Assembly (NCBI GenBank): GCA_900553035.1
Contig: USCC01000057.1
Span: forward strand, 1-13,976
Direction of reading: 5' to 3'
Length of the DNA: 13,976 nucleotides
DNA from: an uncultured Rhodospirillaceae bacterium
GTDB lineage: Bacteria; Pseudomonadota; Alphaproteobacteria; CAAGCB01; CAG-977
Part shown: positions 5,844 through 13,582 of the stretch, in pieces
How positions within the stretch are numbered: position 1 is the first letter of the stretch
Layout of the letters: every line of letters starts with the position of its first letter
Notes under the pieces: model-generated
The model's database searches: none
The model's input: only the letters and a program-made list of their open reading frames with translations
Told to the model about the DNA's origin: nothing
Program-made: the position numbers and the translations under genes

Positions 5844-8800
5844 AATCAGGGATATTTTAAAGCAGAAAGCCTTTTTATCGGTTTTCGCGACGCAGTTTCT
5901 GGGCGCCTTCAACGACAACCTGTTCCGCGCCGCGCTTTCCGGGTTTGTGACCTACAAACTGACGGAACTGGCGCCCGAAAGCAAACAGATTGTCGTCACG
6001 TTGGCCGTCGGTCTGTTCATGCTTCCCTTTTTTCTGTTTTCGGCTCTGGCCGGCGAAATCGCGGACAAGTACCGCAAGGACATTCTTTTTAAAGTGACGA
6101 AAGCTGCCGAGCTGGTCATTGCTCTTCTGGCGGTTGCGGCCTTTTATCTGGAAAGTCCGGCTTTGCTGCTGGGCGTACTGACGCTGATGGGGACGCAGTC
6201 CGCCTTTTTCGGTCCCGCAAAGTACAGTGTTCTGCCCGACGTCCTGAAGGAAAACGAGCTGATCGCCGGGAATGCACTGTTTGAAGCAGGCACCTACCTT
6301 GCGATCCTTCAGGGGGTCATCATCGGAGGATTGATCATGTCGGGTGAAGGCTCCGGGCGGGCGGCAACGTCGGTCTGGATCGTTTCGGTCGCCGCCCTCG
6401 GGTTCTGGACAAGTCTTCAGATCCCCGCCATTCAGGCGGCGTCCCCCCATCTCCGCATCCGCCCCAATTTCCTGAAGCTGACATGGGAAAACATGAAATT
6501 TGCCTTCATCAAACGGGAAATATTCCTGTGTATTCTGGGCATTTCGTGGTTCTGGCTGGTCGGAGCCGTTCTGATATCCCAAATTCCCGGTTTTGCTCAA
6601 AACGTCCTGAACGCCGACGGGAATACCTATACGTTTCTGCTGACCCTGTTTTCATGCGGCATCGGGATCGGCGCTATTGCCTGTCAATCTCTTCTGAAAG
6701 GTGAAATATCAAGCCGCTACCTGCCGTTCAGCGCTATCCTGATGACGCTTTTCCTGGGCGATCTGGCTTGGGCGACGCTGAATATCAGCACCGCGGAAGA
6801 AATGCAGACACTCGGCGCTTTTCTGAGGACGTTTACGGGCGTGCGGATTTCATTCGATCTGTTCATGCTGGCACTGTGCGGCGGCGTTTACATGGTTCCG
6901 CTGAATGCCATGCTTCAGATTTTCGCGGACGAAAAAATCCGTTCGCGCGTCATCGCAACCAACAATATCGTCAACGCCCTGTTCATGGTAGCCGGTTCAG
7001 CCGTGTGCGTCGTCCTTCTGGGCATCGGGATCGGCATCGGGGGAATCTTTGCTGTCATGGCTGCGGCCAACGCCTTTGTCGCTTTGTACATCTGCGGCCT
7101 GCTGCCCGAACATCTGGTGCGTTCCTTTGCCCGACAGGCGCTGAACTTCCTCTACAGAGTCGATTTCAAAGGTGTCGAGAACTTCAGAAATTTGAAAGGT
7201 CCGGCGGTCATCATCGCCAATCACACGTCGTTCATCGATGCGCTTCTGCTGTGGGTTTATCTGCCTTCGGACGTTTTTTTCGCCGTCAACACCCACGTGG
7301 CTCGGGAATGGTGGATCCGGCCGTTCCTTCATCTGGTCAAATATGTGCCGCTTGATCCCGTCAATCCGATGGGCGTCAAGTCAATTATCGAAGAAGTCCG
7401 CCGGGGTCGCAAAGTCGTCATCTTTCCCGAAGGACGCATCACGGTGACCGGATCTCTGATGAAAGTCTACCCGGGGCCGGCAGTCATTGCGGACAAAAGC
7501 GACGCCGACCTTCTTCCGGTCTATATTGAAGGCGCACAGTATTCCGTTTTCGGACGTTTTTCCCACCATTTCAGGAAACGCCCCAAAAGCACGATTTCCG
7601 TCACCATTCTTCCGCCGCGCCGCCTTGAAACGGGCGACGACGTCAAAGGCCGGGAACGCCGCCTTCGAGCCGCCCAGAAGCTGTACGACATCATGTGCGA
7701 CATGAAATTCGTCGGAACGAACATTGACAAGTCCCTGTTCGAAAGCATGGTGGAGGCTCGCCGCCTGGTCGGAGCACGCAAAAAAGTTCTGGAGGATGCC
7801 GCACGCCGTCCTTTGAATTACGGACGCCTGATGACCGGAGCCTTTGCCCTGGGAGAACGCTTTGTCGAACGGACACGTGAAAAGGAATACGTCGGCCTCA
7901 TGCTGCCGAATTCGGCCGCTGCAGTCCTGACCTTTTTCGGCCTTCAGGTTTACGGCCGCGTTCCCTGCATGCTGAATTTTTCGGGCGGCCTGAAAAACAT
8001 CCTCGCCTGCTGCAGTGCGGCAGAAATAAAGACCGTCTTCACTTCGCGCGAATTCATTGAAAAAGCAAACCTCGGCACGGCGGAAGAAGCTCTGCGCGTG
8101 AAAGGTCTCAACATTGTTTTTCTGGAAGATGTTAAAAAGGAAATCCGCTTCGCAGATATGGCGCGCGCATGGGGAAAAAGTCTGAATCCCGAAAAACATG
8201 CCGTCCGGTCTGATCCGAACGCTCCGGCCGTTGTTCTGTTCACCTCCGGTTCCGAAGGCCTGCCAAAAGGTGTCGTTCTCAGCCACCGGAATATTCAGGC
8301 AAACCGGGCACAGCTGTCTGCCGTTATTGATTTCGGGCTACTGGACAGCTTTTTCAATACGATGCCGGTTTTTCATTCCTTCGGCCTGACGGCGGGGATG
8401 CTGCTGCCTCTTCTGAGCGGCATCAAAACGTTCATGTATCCCTCGCCTCTGCATTACCGGATTGTACCGGAACTGATTTACGATACGAATTCGACCGTGA
8501 TTTTTGGCACGGACACGTTTTACAACGGTTATGCCAAAGTCGCCCATCCCTATGACTTCCACAGCGTCCGCTTTGCGGTTGCCGGCGCCGAAAAGGTCAA
8601 GGAGGAAACGTTCAAAAAATGGTACGATACGTTCGGCATCCGCCTGCTGGAAGTTTTTGGTGCGACAGAGACGTCTCCGGTTCTGTCACTGAACCTGCCG
8701 ATGAATTTCCGGCGCGGGACGGTCGGCCGCCTTCTGCCCGGCATTGAAAGCCGTCTGGATCCGGTTCCGGGCGTTGAAAAGGGCGGCCGTCTGTTCGTCA

Positions 8801-9243
8801 AGGGGCCGAACATCATGCTCGGCTATCTTAAAGCCGACAACCCCGGCGTGCTCCAGCCTGTCGAAGACGGATGGTATGACACCGGCGATATCGTCGATAT
8901 TGACGCGGAAGGCTTTATCCGTATTCTGGGACGTGCCAAACGTTTCGCCAAGATTGCAGGTGAAATGATATCGCTCAGCGCGGTTGAAAGCGAGCTTTCA
9001 AAGCTGTGGCCGCACAACGAACACGCCGTCGTCGCCGTTCCCGATGAGAAAAAAGGCGAACAGCTGGTTCTGTTCACGACCGGCAAGAACGCGGATCGGA
9101 ATGCGATTCAGGCCTTTTTCAAAACCGCCGGCGTCAGTGATCTGGCCGTTCCCCGGACGGTTAAAATCATGGAAGCTCTTCCGCTGATGGGCACGGGCAA
9201 GACGGATTACGTCAAACTTTCGGAACTTGCCGCAAAGCTTTGA
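5836..9243 (+). CDS. aas: Lysophospholipid flippase / 2-acyl-GPE acyltransferase / acyl-ACP synthetase fusion (LplT-Aas type)
   Basis: 1135 aa from ATG 5836, preceded by CAGGAGA at 5819-5825. The frame is open further upstream, but that part overlaps marR. Residues 1 to about 430 are an MFS/LplT-type transporter (FLGAFNDNLFRAAL at the start, about 12 membrane segments), which flips lysophospholipid into the cytoplasm. Residues about 435-640 are a PlsC acyltransferase with His463-x4-Asp468 (NHTSFID) and FPEG at 530-533. Residues about 680-1130 are an AMP-forming acyl-ACP synthetase: P-loop LFTSGSEGLPKG (801-812), ATET (943-946), YDTGD (1014-1018), and catalytic Lys1122 in GTGKTDY. In E. coli LplT and Aas are two proteins; the three-part fusion is known in many other proteobacteria. 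All key residues are present, so it should be active in re-acylating lysophosphatidylethanolamine at the inner membrane. It is last in the CPBP-marR operon. Confidence 0.95.
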   Translation: MHKIRDILKQKAFLSVFATQFLGAFNDNLFRAALSGFVTYKLTELAPESKQIVVTLAVGLFMLPFFLFSALAGEIADKYRKDILFKVTKAAELVIALLAVAAFYLESPALLLGVLTLMGTQSAFFGPAKYSVLPDVLKENELIAGNALFEAGTYLAILQGVIIGGLIMSGEGSGRAATSVWIVSVAALGFWTSLQIPAIQAASPHLRIRPNFLKLTWENMKFAFIKREIFLCILGISWFWLVGAVLISQIPGFAQNVLNADGNTYTFLLTLFSCGIGIGAIACQSLLKGEISSRYLPFSAILMTLFLGDLAWATLNISTAEEMQTLGAFLRTFTGVRISFDLFMLALCGGVYMVPLNAMLQIFADEKIRSRVIATNNIVNALFMVAGSAVCVVLLGIGIGIGGIFAVMAAANAFVALYICGLLPEHLVRSFARQALNFLYRVDFKGVENFRNLKGPAVIIANHTSFIDALLLWVYLPSDVFFAVNTHVAREWWIRPFLHLVKYVPLDPVNPMGVKSIIEEVRRGRKVVIFPEGRITVTGSLMKVYPGPAVIADKSDADLLPVYIEGAQYSVFGRFSHHFRKRPKSTISVTILPPRRLETGDDVKGRERRLRAAQKLYDIMCDMKFVGTNIDKSLFESMVEARRLVGARKKVLEDAARRPLNYGRLMTGAFALGERFVERTREKEYVGLMLPNSAAAVLTFFGLQVYGRVPCMLNFSGGLKNILACCSAAEIKTVFTSREFIEKANLGTAEEALRVKGLNIVFLEDVKKEIRFADMARAWGKSLNPEKHAVRSDPNAPAVVLFTSGSEGLPKGVVLSHRNIQANRAQLSAVIDFGLLDSFFNTMPVFHSFGLTAGMLLPLLSGIKTFMYPSPLHYRIVPELIYDTNSTVIFGTDTFYNGYAKVAHPYDFHSVRFAVAGAEKVKEETFKKWYDTFGIRLLEVFGATETSPVLSLNLPMNFRRGTVGRLLPGIESRLDPVPGVEKGGRLFVKGPNIMLGYLKADNPGVLQPVEDGWYDTGDIVDIDAEGFIRILGRAKRFAKIAGEMISLSAVESELSKLWPHNEHAVVAVPDEKKGEQLVLFTTGKNADRNAIQAFFKTAGVSDLAVPRTVKIMEALPLMGTGKTDYVKLSELAAKL

Positions 9244-9257
9244 AACACAGGGAAGAG

Positions 9258-9295
9258 AACCGAAGGCCGGCGTTATCGCCGGTTTTCGGTTTTAT
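9258..9295 (+). terminator. Rho-independent terminator of the aas operon
   Basis: AACCGAAGGCCGGCG (9258-9272) pairs with CGCCGGTTTTCGGTT (9277-9291) across a TTAT loop, with two G-T wobbles, giving a 15-bp stem followed by TTTTATTA. It lies 14 bp after the stop at 9243. Confidence 0.9.
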
Positions 9296-9401
9296 TAATA
9301 ATGATCCGCCGCGATGAAATGGCGTTGTTTTCTTTGCCATGATGAAGGTGCGTTGTCGTCGTTCATTTTCAGAACGATTAAAATTATATAACATTTTGTT
9401 C

Positions 9402-9433
9402 TTGACTTTTGGAAAAAATATGACATTATGTCA
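9402..9433 (+). promoter_or_regulatory. Promoter with an overlapping 13-bp palindrome
   Basis: TTGACT (9402-9407) and CATTAT (9424-9429) are spaced by 16 nt. TGACAT-T-ATGTCA (9421-9433) is a perfect inverted repeat around a single base and covers the -10, so it is a candidate operator. AGGAG at 9441-9445 follows, upstream of ATG 9454. Confidence 0.5.
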
Positions 9434-9453
9434 ATATTTAAGGAGAAAATGTG

Positions 9454-9828
9454 ATGACAGAAGAAGTCAAAAAAAAGCGCCTTCGCCTTGTGACGCCGGG
9501 TCGGACGCGGAAAAAAGCGGCGCCGGCTCTGCCCGTTGCAGAACAAATCAAGGTGGAACCGCTCAGCGACGACTTTCAGGAAAAGGAAATGGTGCGCTAT
9601 CTGCTTTCAACGGTTCATGAGGTCATTGAAGTTTCCCGGCGTCCGGTACCCGTTCTGGACAAAGCAGGCCAGCCGACGGGAGCCGTCGAATACCAGTCTG
9701 CCGCCGTTTTAAAGGCATGCGAGTTGATGGCGAAACTTCTCGGTTCCATAAAGGAACCCGAAAGCAGGAGTGTCTCCGTCCAGATCGTTTCGTACGGCGA
9801 ATGCGAAGACGTTGAAGCTCCGGAATAA
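9454..9828 (+). CDS. Small protein, C-terminal half resembling phage terminase small subunit
   Basis: 124 aa from ATG 9454 (AGGAG at 9441-9445, 8-nt spacer); a GTG at 9451 immediately before it is less likely. The N-terminus is strongly basic (VKKKRLRLVTPGRTRKK). A helical middle part (QEKEMVRYLLSTVHEVIEVS) leads to PVPVLDKAGQPTGAVEY and then QSAAVLKACELMAKLLGSIKE. The 'P-V-x-D-x-x-G-x-x-T-G ... A-x-x-K-A-x-E-L-x-x-K-L-L-G' pattern followed by a short polar tail ending VQIV resembles the C-terminal part of some phage small terminase subunits. This is recognition from memory, not a search. No large terminase, portal or other phage gene lies nearby, so it is an orphan: a domesticated phage gene, a DNA-binding protein, or an unrelated look-alike. 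It has its own promoter and a candidate operator. Confidence 0.7.
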   Translation: MTEEVKKKRLRLVTPGRTRKKAAPALPVAEQIKVEPLSDDFQEKEMVRYLLSTVHEVIEVSRRPVPVLDKAGQPTGAVEYQSAAVLKACELMAKLLGSIKEPESRSVSVQIVSYGECEDVEAPE

Positions 9829-9998
9829 ACAATATTGTTTCAACCGCCTTATACGGGTCTCTCATACGGAATTGGCCGTTTTCATGTATATATGGCCTTT
9901 TCCGCAAACAAAAAGAAGGATGCCGGACTGTAAACAGGATTGATTTCACCGGAAAAGCGTGCCATTTATTCGTCCTGTTCTGCAAAAAGGGAAATGAG

Positions 9999-11348
9999 AT
10001 GGAATCCGTTATTCGTGCTTTGTCAAATTTTGTCTGGGGTCTTCCCGTTCTTGTCCTGCTGATTGGCACAGGTTTGTTTCTGACTGTCCGTGTCGGCGGT
10101 CTTCAGTTTCATAAATTGCCTTACGCCCTAAAGCTTGCGTTTTCGAAGCATCCGGACACGGCGGCCGAAGGCGATATTTCCCATTTTCAGGCGCTGATGA
10201 CGGCTCTGGCGGCCACGGTCGGCACCGGGAACATCGTCGGCGTTGCCACTGCCGTCGTTCTCGGCGGCCCGGGAGCGCTGGTGTGGATGTGGCTGTCCGC
10301 CCTGGTCGGCATGGTCACGAAGTATGCCGAAGCCATTCTGGCCGTCAAATATCGTGTTACGGATGAAAACGGCCAGATGGCCGGCGGCCCGATGTATTAC
10401 CTGGAATACGGGCTGAAACAAAAAGGCCTGGGCATCCTGTTCGCCTTTTTCGCCATGTTCGCCTCGTTCGGAATTGGCAGCGGCGTCCAGACGAATTCAA
10501 TCGCCGCCGCGCTGAAAGACGCGTTTGATGTGCCGCCGGAGGTAACCGCGCTGACGGTCGGCGTGCTGACGGCTCTGGTTATTCTGGGCGGCATCCGCTC
10601 CATCGGCCGGGTTGTCGCCTTCTTTGTCCCGTTCATGATGGTATTTTACGTCCTGTTCTGTCTGTACGCGATTGGGACACATCTGGCGGAAGTCCCGGAT
10701 GCGCTGGCTTTAATCGTGCGTTCGGCGTTTTCGGCCGAAGCGTTCGCCGGCGGCGCGGCAGGAGCGGCCATCCGCTACGGTGTGGCGCGCGGCGTGTTTT
10801 CAAACGAAGCCGGCCTTGGCTCCGCACCGATTGCCGCGGCCGCAGCACGAAGCGATTATCCGGGGCGGCAGGCGCTGATTTCAATGACACAGGTTTTTCT
10901 GGATACGATCATTATATGTTCCATGACCGGCCTTGTCCTTGTCATCGGCGGCGATTTCAGCGGAGAAAAGAATGGCGCGGCTCTGACGGCGCACAGCTTC
11001 ACCGCGCTTCTGGGACCGTCCGGCCGTTATGTCGTGGCGCTCAGCCTGATGTTCTTTGCGTTTTCCACCGTTCTGGGGTGGTCGTACTACGGAGAAAGGT
11101 GCGTTTATTACCTGCTGGGCCGGAAGTTCATTCTGCCTTACAAAGTTATTTTCATCGGCATGGCCATGCTGGGCGCCGTTGCCACAAGCCTTGACATGGT
11201 ATGGAACATTTCAGACATTTTCAACGGCCTGATGGCCATTCCGAATTTAATCGGACTGCTGGGCCTTTCGGGGATTGTCGTCGCCGAAACGAAAGAATTC
11301 GGAGCCGTCGCCGCCCGGGAACGAAATAAAATGAAAAAAGCTGCATAA
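9999..11348 (+). CDS. AGCS-family alanine/glycine:cation symporter
   Basis: 449 aa, within the usual 440-500 aa of the family. About ten or eleven membrane segments are visible. Diagnostic parts are ATVGTGNIVGVATAVVLGGPG (about 72-92), the signature PGALVWMWLSALVGMVTKYAE (about 91-111), and AGGPMYYLEYGL (128-139), a segment typical of the family. RGVFSNEAGLGSAPIAAA (about 264-281) is the conserved substrate/cation region. It imports alanine or glycine with Na+ (or H+) at the inner membrane; the exact substrate cannot be read from sequence. The start is supported by AAAGGGAAATGAG just upstream. It is transcribed alone: a 170-bp gap precedes it, with no clear promoter beyond a weak TTGATT at 9940, and the initiator tRNA follows 48 bp after its stop. 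Confidence 0.95.
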   Translation: MESVIRALSNFVWGLPVLVLLIGTGLFLTVRVGGLQFHKLPYALKLAFSKHPDTAAEGDISHFQALMTALAATVGTGNIVGVATAVVLGGPGALVWMWLSALVGMVTKYAEAILAVKYRVTDENGQMAGGPMYYLEYGLKQKGLGILFAFFAMFASFGIGSGVQTNSIAAALKDAFDVPPEVTALTVGVLTALVILGGIRSIGRVVAFFVPFMMVFYVLFCLYAIGTHLAEVPDALALIVRSAFSAEAFAGGAAGAAIRYGVARGVFSNEAGLGSAPIAAAAARSDYPGRQALISMTQVFLDTIIICSMTGLVLVIGGDFSGEKNGAALTAHSFTALLGPSGRYVVALSLMFFAFSTVLGWSYYGERCVYYLLGRKFILPYKVIFIGMAMLGAVATSLDMVWNISDIFNGLMAIPNLIGLLGLSGIVVAETKEFGAVAARERNKMKKAA

Positions 11349-11353
11349 AAGTG

Positions 11354-11381
11354 TTGCCATCGCTGTTTTGCGGTGTTATAT
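11354..11381 (+). promoter_or_regulatory. Candidate promoter of the initiator tRNA gene
   Basis: TTGCCA (11354-11359) and TTATAT (11376-11381) are separated by 16 nt, with TG just before the -10. A start near 11388 would leave a leader of about 9 nt before the tRNA. The spacer contains a small hairpin (CATCGC-TGTTTT-GCGGTG), possibly a weak end for the upstream symporter mRNA. Confidence 0.45.
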
Positions 11382-11396
11382 ACGACACATACTTGA

Positions 11397-11474
<78 letters not shown>

Positions 11475-11477
11475 ATA

Positions 11478-11520
11478 AAAGCCCTGAAACCTTGATTTAT
11501 CTGGTTTTCAGGGCTTTCTT
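11478..11520 (+). terminator. Terminator of the initiator tRNA transcript
   Basis: AAAGCCCTGAAACC (11478-11491) pairs with GGTTTTCAGGGCTTT (11503-11517) with one bulged base and an 11-nt loop, followed by CTT. A stem of about 14 bp directly after the tRNA makes this a convincing intrinsic terminator. Confidence 0.85.
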
Positions 11521-11886
11521 GTATCTCCGCGCAAAAAACGGAATCTACGATTAAAGCCGCCTGAACATGTCGTCTGCCCGGCCTAATTTGCGGTCATGGC
11601 GCTTTTAAAACAATCCTGAATTTGCGCCGATCCTTTTTGAACCAGGCAGGGTCGCATCCCCATCAATTATGAACGTTTCAGGATGCCGGACGGGGTGTTG
11701 CAAGGCGTTTCCGGAAAAGTTCATTCCCCGGATTTGAGATCGTTTTTAAATGATTCGGGGCTTTTCAATCCGTGCAAGCGCCGGAGCGCGAGGGATTAAA
11801 TTCAGCTCCCCAGCCGCGCGACAGGGCAAAAAAACAACTTATCCATGATATTTTTATAAAAAACACAATTTTAAAAAAGTTTCCTC

Positions 11887-11914
11887 TTGCTTTTAAAGCT
11901 ATGTCATATAGGAT
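11887..11914 (+). promoter_or_regulatory. Candidate promoter of the hlyB-like fragment
   Basis: TTGCTT (11887-11892) and TAGGAT (11909-11914) with a 16-nt spacer lie at the end of an AT-rich run. Both hexamers are imperfect. ATG 11956 follows with a poor ribosome-binding site (GCGGGC at 11943-11948). Confidence 0.35.
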
Positions 11915-11955
11915 ATATACATAAAGATAACAATCAACTTTTGCGGGCTTATAAA

Positions 11956-12774
11956 ATGAACGAAAGTAGGGATACAGGCCTTTTATGTCTGACGATTATG
12001 GCACAGTTATTTGATCGCAAAGCAAACCCGCAACAACTGCGGCATCTGGCCGGGAACGGAACGGCTCCGTTCGGAGAAACAGATATCCTCCGCTCTGCCC
12101 GGGTGCTTGACCTGAAAGCAAAAGCCGTCGCCACAACCCCCGAAAGGATTCTGAAAACCCCTCTGCCCGCGATTGCTGAAGGAAAGGACGGCCGCTTCTT
12201 CATTCTGGCCAGAGCCGCCGACGACAAACTCCTGGTGCATTCCCCCCCCCCTTCCCGAAATCCCGAAATCGTCTCGACGGCCGATTTCATTGAACTGTGG
12301 AACGGCCGTCTGATTCTGTTCACGACCCGCCAAAGCCTGAAAAAACTATGGCGCCGGTTCGACATTTCCTGGTTCGTCCCGGCCGTCTTAAAATACCGGA
12401 AACTCTTCGGCGAAGTCCTCCTGTCCTCCCTGTTCCTTCAGATTTTCGCCTTGGTCTCGCCGCTTTTGTTCCAGGTCATCATTGACAAAGTCCTGGTACA
12501 TCACAGTTTGAGCACGCTGGACGTCATCTTTTTCACACTGATCTGCATGACGGCCTTTGAAGCCGCGCTGGGCACACTGCGCACCTATATTTTTTCACAC
12601 ACAACCAACCGGATTGATGTCGAACTCGGGGCACAGCTGTTCAAGCATCTGCTCGCCCTGCCCCTTTCCTATTTTGGTTCCCGGCGTGACGGCCGAAGAT
12701 GTGACGTTCGAGCGCCGCGGAAACGATCTGATTGTCGGGCTGAGCGATGGATCGTCTGTCCGGATCGGCGTTGA
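11956..12774 (+). pseudogene. Truncated HlyB-type type I secretion ABC transporter (N-terminal third)
   Basis: From ATG 11956, 244 residues align convincingly in memory with HlyB of E. coli. A C39-like domain comes first (DTGLLCLTIMAQLFDRKANP), with Asp-Thr-Gly where an active C39 peptidase has Cys, as in the inactive domain of HlyB. Then come FDISWFVPAVLKYRKLFGEV, LFLQIFALVSPLLFQVIIDK, VLVHHSLSTLDV, LRTYIFSHTTNRIDVELGAQ and LLALPLSYFGSRR. HlyB continues with VGDTVARV; here the frame switches at about 12689 into 28 unrelated residues and stops. Most of the transmembrane domain and the whole ATPase domain (Walker A and B) are missing, against about 700 aa normally, so it cannot power export. 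The following DNA is the 3' end of an RTX gene in another frame. Ten C at 12242-12251 lie in frame (Ser-Pro-Pro-Pro-Ser). Confidence 0.88.
12680..12688. other. Fusion junction between hlyB-like and RTX gene fragments
   Basis: CCCGGCGTG fits both parents. It can be read in the HlyB frame as part of Ser-Arg-Arg-(Val) and in the RTX frame as Pro-Gly-Val. HlyB-like sequence ends and RTX sequence begins within these 9 bases, as expected for a deletion at short homology. A false join between two similar contigs would look the same. Confidence 0.7.
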
Positions 12775-12925
12775 CGGCTTCAGAGACGGCCGCCTGTCGA
12801 AAATAACGTTTGCCAACGGGACGGACACGGATATCCTGCTGTCCGGCATTTTGCCGAACCTGCCCGTCCAGGGGACGGAAAACGACGAAAATCTCCAGGG
12901 TTCACAGCTGGCCGATATAATACAC

Positions 12926-13087
12926 GGCAACGGCGGCCACGATGTGATTAACGGCGGGGCCGGCGATGACATTCTTTACGGCGAAGACGGGAACGACATC
13001 CTTCACGGCGAGGCCGGCAACGATATCCTGGACGGCGGCGAAGGCAACGATACGCTGAAGGGCGGCGCGGGAAATGACACCTATATT
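12926..13087 (+). repeat. Six RTX nonapeptide repeats (27-bp period)
   Basis: Consecutive 27-nt units encode GNGGHDVIN, GGAGDDILY, GEDGNDILH, GEAGNDILD, GGEGNDTLK and GGAGNDTYI. They follow the consensus GGxGxDxUx, which forms a calcium-binding parallel beta-roll. Every unit keeps the Asp at position 6. Confidence 0.95.
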
Positions 13088-13462
13088 TTCGGACGCGGAT
13101 ATGATCAGGACGTGATTTCCGATACCGAAGGTGAAAATATTCTGCACATTACACAGGCGGATTATGACAACCTGTGGCTTCAGCGGGAAGGAAACGACCT
13201 GAAGGTTTCCATCCTGGGCACCGAAGACAGCGTCACAGTCAGCGCGTGGTATTCATCGGAAAACGCCGGCGGGATGGACATACAGACGGACACGCGGATC
13301 ATCGGGAAAACGGACGTTGATCTTCTGGTACAGGCGATGTCATCGTTCTCTCAGCCGAACACGGGCGCTCTTTCACAGGATGCAACACTGTCCGGCGGAT
13401 TGCGGGAAACGGTTTCCCGACTTTGGCAGGCAAGGACATAATCATTTCCTGAAAACAGAGAC

Positions 13463-13490
13463 GGAAGGCCGCTTTTCAGGCGGCCTTTCC
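13463..13490 (+). terminator. Terminator after the RTX fragment
   Basis: GGAAGGCCGC (13463-13472) pairs with GCGGCCTTTCC (13480-13490) around a 7-nt loop, one base bulged. The T-run is short (TTT within the stem), so efficiency is uncertain. It lies about 20 bp after the RTX stop, as a native terminator would. Confidence 0.65.
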
Positions 13491-13528
13491 CGTATCAGAA
13501 CCAAAGGCCGCTCTTTCCCCGAAACGGT

Positions 13529-13556
13529 TTGTTTTCACAATAATATCGTTTATTAT
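13529..13556 (+). promoter_or_regulatory. Candidate promoter of the partial membrane protein gene
   Basis: TTGTTT (13529-13534) and TATTAT (13551-13556) are spaced by 16 nt in an AT-rich stretch, placing a start near 13563, about 20 nt before ATG 13583. Confidence 0.35.
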
Positions 13557-13582
13557 TTATGTGTTAACTGAAGTGGGACAAA

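Larger units (their letters stand above)
11475..11955. other. Gene-free stretch between tRNA and the secretion locus
   Basis: About 480 bp with no credible coding frame on either strand. It holds the tRNA terminator (11478-11520) and an imperfect hairpin CCCCGGAT/ATTCGGGG (11726-11733 with 11753-11760, 19-nt loop) followed by CTTTTC, which could be a weak terminator. An AT-rich segment from 11829 contains the promoter of the hlyB-like fragment. I see no attachment-site repeat of the tRNA 3' end here and no insertion-sequence ends. Confidence 0.6.
12680..13441 (+). pseudogene. RTX calcium-binding protein, C-terminal fragment
   Basis: 253 codons of RTX sequence with no start of their own. The frame is open to 12557 only through hlyB DNA read in the wrong frame. 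Order: a domain like the haemolysin-type calcium-binding-related family (VTFERRGNDLIVGL...DGRLSKITFANGTD); six nonapeptide repeats; a second copy of that domain (ITQADYDNLWLQREGNDLKV...SAWYSS); then a C-terminal region DVDLLVQAMSSFSQPN...RETVSRLWQART, typical of type I-secreted RTX proteins and holding the uncleaved export signal. The repeats bind Ca2+ outside the cell and drive folding. The functional N-terminal domain is missing, so its activity is unknown. The fused ORF upstream ends out of frame, so this piece is probably not translated unless an internal start is used. Confidence 0.85.

Noticed and set aside
7381..8286. 301-codon minus-strand frame opposite the acyltransferase/synthetase fusion
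   Set aside because: Long only because of codon bias in the true gene; no domain, and the sense strand has catalytic motifs throughout.
9454..9828. Prophage in the window
   Set aside because: Only one terminase-like small gene; no integrase, portal, capsid or tail genes and no att repeats seen.
12557..12679. In-frame upstream extension of the RTX fragment
   Set aside because: This part is hlyB-like DNA read in the wrong frame (the real frame gives LRTYIFSHTTNRIDVELG), so it is not RTX protein.
12926..13087. CRISPR-like or satellite repeat array
   Set aside because: The 27-bp periodicity is explained by RTX nonapeptide coding repeats with no unique spacers.
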